Origin: Phytoactinopolyspora endophytica
Lineage (GTDB): Bacteria; Actinomycetota; Actinomycetes; Jiangellales; Jiangellaceae
Reading direction: 5' to 3'
Length of the DNA: 5,243 bases
Assembly (NCBI RefSeq): GCF_004138495.1
Contig: NZ_ML142866.1
Coordinates: 53,049-58,291, forward strand
Shown: positions 1-4,390 of the stretch, piece after piece
Numbering within the stretch: position 1 is the stretch's first letter
Layout: each line of letters opens with the position of its first letter
The notes under the pieces: generated by a model
What the model saw: the letters and a program-made list of their open reading frames with translations, nothing else
Told to the model about the DNA's origin: nothing
Databases searched by the model: none
Made by a program: the position numbers and the translations under genes

Positions 1-318
1 TTCACAGATCGTCTCGTTGATCTGCACGATCTGCTCCGACAACGCGGTGAACTGCTCATAGTTCGCCAACTCGGCCCGAACCTTCTCCAGCTCCGCACCG
101 GACAGCTGACGACTGCGCGTTCTGCCCTGCACCGACCGGGTCCACAGATACCGCGGCCCATGCCCGGGATGATCTTCCCGCGCACACGCACAGTTCGGCT
201 TGCCACAACGCCGGTAGGTCTCGTTCACGCTGCCCCGGCGAAAGTCCCCAGTCGCGGCCAACTGCTCATACAACGCGTCCCACTGCTGCTCCAACGACTC
301 AAGCGGCTGCTCGGTCAT
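1..318 (-). CDS. DUF6788-type transposase-associated protein, C-terminus cut by window edge
   Basis: The reading frame is open from an ATG at 318 (minus strand) to base 1, giving 106 residues with no stop. The start is supported by a perfect AGGAGG (324-329) five bases upstream. Residues 1-25 are acidic and helical. Next comes RRGSVNETYRRCGKPNCAC (27-45) with Cys38, Cys43 and Cys45, then HGPRYLWTRSVQGRTRSRQL (53-72) and a helical stretch rich in Glu and Gln. I recognise this from memory as the DUF6788 pattern (a small basic, often Cys-containing domain followed by 'YLYTR...GRT...'). The family is frequently encoded next to or fused to transposases of ISKra4/ISNCY-like elements. No transposase is visible here and would have to lie left of the window. 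The Cys spacing suggests a small metal site, which is inference. The gene is divergent from the next gene, so it is not part of its operon. Confidence 0.72.
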   Translation of the reverse strand, partial: MTEQPLESLEQQWDALYEQLAATGDFRRGSVNETYRRCGKPNCACAREDHPGHGPRYLWTRSVQGRTRSRQLSGAELEKVRAELANYEQFTALSEQIVQINETICE

Positions 319-327
319 CCGAACCTC

Positions 328-359
328 CTAGTCTGGACGTGACCACACTTCCAGACTAG
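328..359. repeat. Perfect 10-bp inverted repeat abutting the ribosome binding site of the DUF6788 gene
   Basis: CTAGTCTGGA (328-337) and TCCAGACTAG (350-359) are exact reverse complements separated by 12 bases, with arm centres 22 bp apart (about two helical turns). The proximal arm overlaps two bases of the AGGAGG site (324-329) of the minus-strand gene. A TTGACT hexamer on the minus strand overlaps the distal end (358-363), but I see no matching -10. The repeat could bind a dimeric regulator. Alternatively it could form an RNA hairpin that hinders translation from read-through transcripts, as known for some insertion sequences. Confidence 0.6.
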
Positions 360-394
360 TCAACTACCTACGCCTCCCGGAATCACCTACACAC

Positions 395-415
395 GTGTCG
401 CGCACCCCGTGACAC
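395..415. repeat. Short stem-loop in the divergent intergenic region
   Basis: GTGTCGCG (395-402) can pair with CGTGACAC (408-415) over 8 bp, with one G-T wobble and a 5-base loop. A perfect 8-bp palindrome ACACGTGT (391-398) overlaps it. The site lies between the divergent DUF6788 and DUF2461 genes. There is no T-run, so it is not an obvious intrinsic terminator. A second small hairpin, CTGCG-ATT-CGCAG, lies at 452-464. The function is unknown and chance is possible. Confidence 0.3.
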
Positions 416-493
416 AACGCGCCCGATCCGCTGTCGGACCCGTCTGGCAGACTGCGATTCGCAGGGACCTTCCCCCGCAACCCGCCTGATAGC

Positions 494-504
494 AGGGGAT
501 GATC
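494..504 (+). promoter_or_regulatory. Extended ribosome binding site that decides the GTG start of the DUF2461 gene
   Basis: AGGGGATGATC matches 9 of 11 positions of the extended 16S-complementary sequence AGGAGGTGATC, and the GTG at 508 is correctly spaced from it. The upstream in-frame ATG at 499 lies inside this site and so would have no usable Shine-Dalgarno of its own. Confidence 0.55.
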
Positions 505-507
505 AAC

Positions 508-1128
508 GTGGCATTTCTCGGTTGGCCTGCCGAGGCCTTGGAGTTCTACGAGGGCCTGGAAGCGGACAACTCCCGGACCTACTGGACGGCACACAAGGCG
601 GCCTACGAGCGCGACGTCCGCGAGCCCATGGTGCAGTTGCTCGCCGAACTCCAGCCCGAGTTCGGCGCTGGGAAGATCTTCCGCCCGAACCGCGACGTCC
701 GGTTCAGCGCCGACAAGTCACCGTACAAGACGGCCATCGCCGCCACCCTGGAGCAAGGCGGCTACATCCAGCTCTCGGCCAGCGGGCTGGCCGCCGGTGC
801 AGGGATGTACATGATGGACGCCGATCAGCTGGCCCGGTACCGGCACGCCGTGGCCGAGGACGAGACTGGAGAGGAGCTGCGCGGGATCATCGAGGAGCTC
901 GCCCGCCGCGACATTCAGGTCACCGGTCATCAGCGGCTGAAGACCGCACCGCGGGGCTATCCTAAGGATCATCCCCGGGTTGAGCTGCTGCGTCACAAGG
1001 GCTTGGTGGCGTGGCACGAGTGGCCGGTGGACGCATGGCTGGGCACTGCCGCCGCCAAGGATCGGGTCGTGGAGTTCCTGCACATGACGGAGCCCCTCAA
1101 CGGCTGGCTCGCCGAACACGTCGAGTAG
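508..1128 (+). CDS. DUF2461 (TIGR02453-type) domain protein
   Basis: The GTG at 508 gives 206 residues; the ATG at 499 would add three. The GTG is preferred because of the extended Shine-Dalgarno at 494-504 and because family members usually begin a few residues before the F-x-G-[FW]-P motif, here FLGWPAEALEFYEGLEADN near the N-terminus. Further family signatures are FRPNRDVRFSADKSPYKT (61-78 counted from the ATG) and PRGYPKDHPRVELLRHKGL (151-169). A tail DRVVEFLHMTEPLNGWLAEHV follows. The length is normal for the family (about 200-230 residues). I know of no demonstrated biochemical function. The protein has no signal peptide or membrane segment, so it is likely cytoplasmic. The gene appears monocistronic, with 283 bases before the next gene. 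Assignment rests on recalled family motifs and is secure at the family level. Confidence 0.88.
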   Translation: MAFLGWPAEALEFYEGLEADNSRTYWTAHKAAYERDVREPMVQLLAELQPEFGAGKIFRPNRDVRFSADKSPYKTAIAATLEQGGYIQLSASGLAAGAGMYMMDADQLARYRHAVAEDETGEELRGIIEELARRDIQVTGHQRLKTAPRGYPKDHPRVELLRHKGLVAWHEWPVDAWLGTAAAKDRVVEFLHMTEPLNGWLAEHVE

Positions 1129-1154
1129 CCGGTTCACGGTGGTCCTGTCGTGTC

Positions 1155-1183
1155 TTGACGTGGTTCTTGCGTGCTGCCACTAT
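1155..1183 (+). promoter_or_regulatory. Weak promoter candidate upstream of the DUF1326/DUF2182 operon
   Basis: TTGACG (1155-1160) is a 5/6 match to a vegetative -35 box and is followed after 17 bp by CACTAT (1178-1183), a poor -10 with only 3/6 matches. If used, the 5' untranslated region would exceed 200 bases. The rest of the 1129-1411 gap offers no better -35/-10 pair that I can find. A 7-bp stem (CCGGCCG 1196-1202 with CGGCCGG 1218-1224, 15-base loop, no T-run) may be a remnant terminator for the preceding gene. Confidence 0.22.
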
Positions 1184-1352
1184 CGGCCCACTTGACCGGC
1201 CGAACAATCTCCCCCCGCGGCCGGACAAGGCGTTGCACCACATGTTCCATACGACGGCGTCGCAGCCGACAGCGCTTTGCGGCCCCGGGGAACGCACGGG
1301 GTCGGAGTTCTCTCGCGCAGACACACGTCGCACATATGACGCGAACGACTCT

Positions 1353-1372
1353 TCACCGGTGCGCACGGGTGA
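1353..1372. promoter_or_regulatory. 20-bp near-palindrome, operator candidate before the DUF1326 gene
   Basis: TCACCGGTGCGCACGGGTGA reads as its own reverse complement in 9 of 10 base pairs with no spacer; only the G1358/G1367 pair fails. It sits 39 bases before the ATG at 1412, where a repressor could block transcription or the start region. No specific regulator family is recognised. A smaller dyad, CGGGAGTTCCCG, follows at 1382-1393, directly before the Shine-Dalgarno. Confidence 0.38.
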
Positions 1373-1411
1373 CCGCGTTCGCGGGAGTTCCCGAGGGAGG
1401 GGAGACGAACA

Positions 1412-2062
1412 ATGACCGACGCGACACTCACCAAGACCCAGTGGCACATCGTCGGCGAATCAGTCGGGTCGTGCAGCTGCAACGGAGCCTGTCCATGCCA
1501 ATTCGGCGGGGTGCCGACGAACGAGAACTGCGAGGCGGTCGAAGCCTGGCGTATCGACGAGGGCAACTTCGGCGAGACCGACATGGCGGGCGTCGTCTTC
1601 GCCGAGGCGCTGTACTGGCCGGGTCCGATTCACGAGGGCGGCGGTACCCGGCTGGTAGTTCTCGACGAGGCCAGCACGCCGGAACAGCGGAACGCGGTGC
1701 TGCAGATCACCAGCGGAGCGCAGGGGCACCCGTTCTTCGAGATCTTCGCCTCGGTCACCCCGAACGTTCCTGATCCGATGGTCGCGTCGATCCACGTCGA
1801 GATCGATCGCGACGCCAGGCGCGCCGCGATAAACATTCCCGGCATCGCGTCGACCACGGTCGAACCGATCCGCAACGTGGCCACCGGCGAGGAGCACCGC
1901 GCCCGGATCGATCTGCCCGACGGTTTCGAGTTCAAGCTGGCTGAGATCGCCCAGTCGGCCAGCTGGGACGTCACCGCGGACGGACCGTTGTCGCTGCACA
2001 ACGAGAACACGTACACGCACTTGTACGCGTTCGACTGGAGCAGTGATGGCACTACCCGCTAG
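1412..2062 (+). CDS. DUF1326 domain protein, Cys-rich, putative metal-handling partner of DUF2182
   Basis: The protein has 216 residues. The ATG at 1412 has a strong purine-rich site, GGGAGGGGAG (1395-1404). The N-terminus WHIVGESVGSCSCNGACPCQFG carries the family's CxCxxxCxC cluster (Cys21, Cys23, Cys27, Cys29) followed by Cys40 in PTNENCEAVEAW. Later family landmarks are WRIDEGNFGETDMAGVVFAE, YWPGPIHEGGGTR, a Q-R-x-A-V-L-Q-I-x-S-G segment (residues 91-101) and a beta-rich C-terminal half. The pattern matches DUF1326 as I remember it (COG5588-like). The family has no established function. The Cys cluster suggests thiol-based metal binding, which is inference. There is no signal peptide or membrane segment, so the protein is probably cytoplasmic, perhaps docking on the membrane partner. 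It overlaps the following DUF2182 gene by 17 bases, so the two are probably translationally coupled. Confidence 0.9.
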   Translation: MTDATLTKTQWHIVGESVGSCSCNGACPCQFGGVPTNENCEAVEAWRIDEGNFGETDMAGVVFAEALYWPGPIHEGGGTRLVVLDEASTPEQRNAVLQITSGAQGHPFFEIFASVTPNVPDPMVASIHVEIDRDARRAAINIPGIASTTVEPIRNVATGEEHRARIDLPDGFEFKLAEIAQSASWDVTADGPLSLHNENTYTHLYAFDWSSDGTTR

Positions 2063-2882
2063 TGCGTCCGGCACCCCTGTGGTGCCGGGTCGCCGCTGGT
2101 GGGTTCATCGTTCGTCCTGGGTAGCCGGCGCGGCGCTGCTCGTCGTCGCGGCGGCCGCCTGGATGGGCGTCGTCCGTGAGGCGTCCTCCATGTCGTCGGC
2201 CGATGACATGGAGGACGGGGCGACGGGCATCGGCGCTTCTCTGGAGCTCGGCGAGGCTGCGGCGTACATCGGGTCATGGGGTGTCATGATGATCGCGATG
2301 ATGCTGCCCAGCGCGGTACCGATGATTGCGCTGTACAGCACGGTGCGTCCCAGCATGGCCGCCCGGTATGGCGGGCGAACGGTGTCGACGTCCGTCTTCG
2401 GTGCGCTCTACGTGCTGGTATGGATGAGCACAGGGATCCTGGCATACGCGGGCTCGGTGCTCGCGTCCGCCGCCGCCCATGCCTCCGACGACGTGTCCGA
2501 GCTGGCGCCGTACGCGGTCGCGACCGTGCTGGTCGCCGCCGGCGCGTACCAGTTCAGCCCCGTCAAGCGCACCTGTCTGCGTCGATGTCGCGGCCCGCTC
2601 GCGTTTCTCGCGAGCCAATGGCGTCCGGGAGTGAGCGGCGCGATCCGGCTTGGGCTGGCACACTCCGGCTACTGCATCGGCTGCTGCTGGGCGCTGATGG
2701 TCGTGCTCGTCGCTGCCGGCGCCATGGGGATGATGTGGGTGCTGCTCATCGCGGCGCTGGTCTTCGTCGAGAAGGTGCTTCCATACGGCGAGCACACCGC
2801 ACGCACGATCGGCGTCGCCCTGGCCCTCCTTGGCCTGCTCGTGGCCGCAGAGCCGGACCTCGCCAGCACGCTACACGCCTGA
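2046..2882 (+). CDS. DUF2182 predicted metal-binding integral membrane protein
   Basis: The protein has 278 residues. The ATG at 2046 is chosen over the GTG at 2043 because GGAG (2037-2040) is then five bases away rather than two. Hydrophobic segments lie at about 25-43, 74-98, 117-141, 154-170, 212-241 and 253-268. Family motifs are W78-GVMMIAMMLP-S, C177-LRR-C181, and GLAHSGYCIGCCWALM (203-218; His206, Cys210, Cys213, Cys214), followed by GAMGMMW and VEKVLPYG (241-248). The paired Met residues and the conserved His and Cys residues are typical of DUF2182 (COG5486, annotated as predicted metal-binding). The function is unproven. The loop between the first two membrane segments (44-73) contains the Met/Asp-rich peptide SSMSSADDMED, which is encoded by a large palindrome. 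The gene overlaps the upstream DUF1326 gene by 17 bases, and the two families often occur together, so they likely act as one system. Confidence 0.9.
   Translation: MALPASASGTPVVPGRRWWVHRSSWVAGAALLVVAAAAWMGVVREASSMSSADDMEDGATGIGASLELGEAAAYIGSWGVMMIAMMLPSAVPMIALYSTVRPSMAARYGGRTVSTSVFGALYVLVWMSTGILAYAGSVLASAAAHASDDVSELAPYAVATVLVAAGAYQFSPVKRTCLRRCRGPLAFLASQWRPGVSGAIRLGLAHSGYCIGCCWALMVVLVAAGAMGMMWVLLIAALVFVEKVLPYGEHTARTIGVALALLGLLVAAEPDLASTLHA
2182..2217. repeat. 36-bp near-perfect palindrome inside the DUF2182 gene
   Basis: Arms 2182-2199 and 2200-2217 are reverse complements in 17 of 18 pairs; the one exception, G2195/T2204, is a G-U wobble in RNA. The core arm is GTCCTCCATGTC (2183-2194) against GACATGGAGGAC (2205-2216). 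The symmetry makes the antisense strand encode the same 11-residue peptide SSMSSADDMED. The palindrome lies about 137 bases into the gene, in the loop between membrane segments 1 and 2. There is no U-run after it, so it is not a standard terminator. It may be an mRNA stability or processing hairpin, or a protein-binding site. Confidence 0.75.
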
Positions 2883-2906
2883 CTGCTCTATCGGCGGACC
2901 GACGCC

Positions 2907-2936
2907 AAGACAGGCCCGGCCCGCTCGTGACATACT
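2907..2936 (+). promoter_or_regulatory. Candidate promoter of the trpS leader and trpS
   Basis: AAGACA (2907-2912) matches 4/6 of TTGACA, and CATACT (2931-2936) matches 4/6 of TATAAT with 18 bp between them. The predicted start site, about seven bases past the -10, falls at the GTG (2943) that opens the leader peptide, implying a leaderless transcript. The promoter begins 25 bases after the stop of the DUF2182 gene, so trpS need not depend on the upstream operon. Confidence 0.5.
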
Positions 2937-2942
2937 GACGGA

Positions 2943-2993
2943 GTGATCCAATCCGTGCGCTCCTGGTGGTGGCTGCCTCAGCAGGCGGCCTGA
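2943..2993 (+). CDS. trpS attenuator leader peptide with three consecutive Trp codons
   Basis: This is a 16-codon frame, GTG to TGA, reading M-I-Q-S-V-R-S-W-W-W-L-P-Q-Q-A-A. The three TGG codons lie at 2964-2972. It is bounded upstream by an in-frame TGA at 2928, so the GTG at 2943 (or the internal GTG at 2955) must be the start. There is no separated Shine-Dalgarno, since GGAG (2940-2943) overlaps the start codon. Together with the -10 at 2931-2936 this suggests translation from the extreme 5' end, common in actinomycetes. A peptide with tandem Trp codons directly before a tryptophanyl-tRNA synthetase gene, followed by competing hairpins, is the hallmark of ribosome-mediated attenuation. The peptide itself probably has no other function. 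Confidence 0.82.
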   Translation: MIQSVRSWWWLPQQAA

Positions 2994-2996
2994 CCG

Positions 2997-3022
2997 AGCG
3001 CACCTTCGCCAAGCGCATCTTC
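2997..3022 (+). repeat. 15-base-period direct repeat between attenuator segments 2 and 3
   Basis: AGCGCACCTTC (2997-3007) and AGCGCATCTTC (3012-3022) differ at one position of 11. They form the single-stranded spacer of the proposed antiterminator. No function can be assigned; the repeat may be a duplication that set the spacer length. Confidence 0.35.
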
Positions 3023-3024
3023 CT

Positions 3025-3044
3025 GGCCGCCGTTGCGGGCGGCC
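3025..3044 (+). terminator. Attenuator terminator hairpin (segments 3:4)
   Basis: GGCCGCC and GGCGGCC form a perfect 7-bp all-GC stem with loop GTTGCG, extendable by a T-G wobble. The bases after it (GTACACCCTCC) contain no T-run. It would therefore be a U-tract-poor terminator of the kind often proposed in actinomycetes, or a pause/Rho-assisted site. Its role is inferred from the competing pairing with segment 2. Confidence 0.55.
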
Positions 3045-3072
3045 GTACACCCTCCATCAGTGAGATCACACC

Positions 3073-3117
3073 GGTCTGCCCCGTCTTCGGCGGCCCCGAC
3101 ACCTACGGGAGCAGACC
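3073..3117 (+). promoter_or_regulatory. Hairpin sequestering the trpS ribosome binding site
   Basis: GGTCTGC (3073-3079) pairs with GCAGACC (3111-3117). After a bulged A3110, CCCG (3080-3083) pairs with CGGG (3106-3109). The 11-bp stem ends at the base before the ATG and includes the whole GGGAG ribosome binding site (3107-3111). A small inner hairpin, TCGG-CGGCC-CCGA, fills the loop (3087-3099). That loop carries a third copy of GGCGGCC (3089-3095), identical to attenuator segments 2 and 4, so segment 3 could also pair here. This suggests a translational layer of control, which is inference. Confidence 0.55.
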
Positions 3118-4248
3118 ATGTTCACCAGCACGACACCGACCACGACCACATCAAGCCCGGACAGCCCATCCGCAGCCGGACCGGCGGCGTCCTCGGAATC
3201 CAGCGGGAGCGCCGGCCACACCCCTCTCCTCGCCGAGGAGAGCGACGTCCGCGCCGACCCCGGCCGGTACCGTGTCCTGACCGGCGACCGGCCGACCGGA
3301 CCGCTCCACCTCGGCCATTACCTCGGCACCTTGCACAACCGGGTCCGGCTCCAGTGCCTCGGCGTCGAGACCTACATCGTCATCGCCGACTACCAGGTGA
3401 TCACCGACCGGAACCGGCCCGGTGACGTCGCCGCGAACGTCCATGAGATCGTCCTCGACTACCTGGCCGCCGGCCTGGATCCGAGCCGGACGACGATCTT
3501 CGCCCACAGCACCGTACCGGCGCTCAACCAGCTTCTGCTCCCCTTCCTCTCCCTGACCAGCGTCGCTGAGATGCAGCGCAACCCGACCGTCAAGGAGGAG
3601 GCGCTGACGGCAGGCATCAGCTCCGTCAGCGGGTTGCTGCTGACGTATCCGGTCCACCAGGCCGCCGACATCCTCTTCTGCCACGGCAACCTGGTCCCGG
3701 TCGGAGCGGACCAGGTCCCCCACATCGAGCAGGCCCGACTGGTCGCTCGCCGTTTCAACGAGCGCTTCGCCGACGGACACGCATTGTTCGCCGAGCCGCA
3801 AGGGCTCCTCTCCCCAGCACCCGTCCTGCTCGGGGTCGACGGGCAGAAGATGAGCAAGAGCAGGGGGAACGGCATCACCTTGCGGGCCACCGAGGACGAG
3901 ACTGCGCGCCTGATCCGGCAGGCCGTGACCGACAGCGAACGACTCATCACCTATGAGCCCGAACGACGTCCTCAGGTCGCCAACCTCCTGCTCATCGCCG
4001 CAATGTGCACAGGCGCCACGCCGGAAGCGCTCGCCGCGGAGATCGCTGACGGCGGTGCCGCCGCGCTCAAGCACGTCGCGACCGATGCCGTCAACGAGCA
4101 CCTGCGCCCGCTACGGTCCCGGCGAGCCGGGCTGGCCGCGGAACCCGGTCTGGTCCAGCACGTGCTGCGCACCGGAGCCGAACGAGCCAACGAGGTTGCG
4201 AGACAGACCCTCGACGACGTTCAAGACACGCTCGGCATGCGGTACTGA
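3118..4248 (+). CDS. trpS: Auxiliary-type tryptophanyl-tRNA synthetase (class I)
   Basis: The 376-residue cytoplasmic enzyme charges tRNA(Trp) with tryptophan using ATP. The ATG at 3118 has GGGAG (3107-3111) six bases upstream, and no later ATG/GTG/TTG precedes the catalytic fold. Residues 1-45 are a Ser/Thr/Pro/Ala-rich extension. The Rossmann domain begins at RVLTGDRPTG, with the HIGH-type motif HLGH (64-67). TYPVHQAADIL holds Asp184 and PVGADQ holds Asp198/Gln199, the expected Trp-pocket and ATP-side positions. KMSKS is canonical (244-248). IADYQVIT places Gln93 where the Geobacillus enzyme has His43, a position tied to indolmycin sensitivity. The protein contains no Trp. The VLTGDRPTG...NRVRLQ block resembles, from memory, Deinococcus TrpRS II and the indolmycin-resistant Streptomyces TrpRS1. 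This favours a second, inducible copy over the housekeeping enzyme. The attenuator and SD hairpin upstream imply induction when charged tRNA(Trp) is low. Confidence 0.93.
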   Translation: MFTSTTPTTTTSSPDSPSAAGPAASSESSGSAGHTPLLAEESDVRADPGRYRVLTGDRPTGPLHLGHYLGTLHNRVRLQCLGVETYIVIADYQVITDRNRPGDVAANVHEIVLDYLAAGLDPSRTTIFAHSTVPALNQLLLPFLSLTSVAEMQRNPTVKEEALTAGISSVSGLLLTYPVHQAADILFCHGNLVPVGADQVPHIEQARLVARRFNERFADGHALFAEPQGLLSPAPVLLGVDGQKMSKSRGNGITLRATEDETARLIRQAVTDSERLITYEPERRPQVANLLLIAAMCTGATPEALAAEIADGGAAALKHVATDAVNEHLRPLRSRRAGLAAEPGLVQHVLRTGAERANEVARQTLDDVQDTLGMRY

Positions 4249-4314
4249 GAAACGCGCCGACCGCGAGAGCCAGGCCAGGCGCCCGAAGACAACCCTGCCG
4301 CACTGGATGAGCGG

Positions 4315-4320
4315 TATCAT
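4315..4320 (+). promoter_or_regulatory. Isolated -10-like hexamer before the TPR gene
   Basis: TATCAT matches 5/6 of TATAAT and lies about 70 bases before the ATG at 4391. No convincing -35 is seen at 16-19 bp. The 142-base gap after trpS also contains a small hairpin, GGCAT-GCTGCG-ATGCC (4343-4358), and no clear T-rich terminator, so read-through from trpS cannot be excluded. Confidence 0.2.
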
Positions 4321-4390
4321 GCAGGTGCGCCACCGCCCGCTCGGCATGCTGCGATGCCATTGCGGGTGCAGGTTGCGCAAGGGGGCATCG

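Larger units (their letters stand above)
2971..3044 (+). promoter_or_regulatory. Tryptophan attenuator with mutually exclusive hairpins (segments 1-4)
   Basis: Segment 1 is GGCTGCC (2971-2977, overlapping the third Trp codon) and segment 2 is GGCGGCC (2984-2990, the last codons of the leader). Segment 3 is GGCCGCC (3025-3031) and segment 4 is GGCGGCC (3038-3044). Segments 1:2 pair over 7 bp with one wobble, 2:3 over 7 perfect bp and 3:4 over 7 perfect bp. A ribosome stalled at the Trp codons would cover segment 1 and leave segment 2 free, so 2:3 forms and trpS is read. A ribosome that finishes at the TGA (2991-2993) covers segment 2, so the 3:4 hairpin forms. This geometry matches the classical trp-leader model. 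It is read from the sequence by hand, without computed energies. Confidence 0.75.

Noticed and set aside
499..501. ATG at 499 as start of the DUF2461 gene
   Set aside because: It lies inside the extended Shine-Dalgarno at 494-504, leaving no ribosome binding site at a usable distance. The GTG at 508 fits better, though the ATG remains possible.
1155..1224. Convincing promoter or terminator between the DUF2461 and DUF1326 genes
   Set aside because: The -35 is good but the -10 is poor, and the nearby 7-bp stem has a 15-base loop with no T-run, so it is listed only at low confidence.
2043..2045. GTG at 2043 as start of the DUF2182 gene
   Set aside because: It is only two bases from GGAG. The adjacent ATG at 2046 has better spacing and is the preferred codon.
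2883..3117. T-box riboswitch upstream of trpS
   Set aside because: No T-box consensus or specifier-loop architecture is seen, whereas a Trp-codon leader peptide and competing hairpins explain the region.
2966..3425. Plus-strand frames 2966-3280 and 3033-3425 overlapping the trpS leader and start
   Set aside because: They overlap the attenuator and the trpS N-terminus in other frames, are low-complexity Arg/Pro-rich, and lack ribosome binding sites.
3151..4101. 316-codon open frame on the minus strand opposite trpS
   Set aside because: It is a shadow of the GC-rich trpS reading frame. It shows no recognisable family motif, while the plus strand has unmistakable HLGH and KMSKS motifs.
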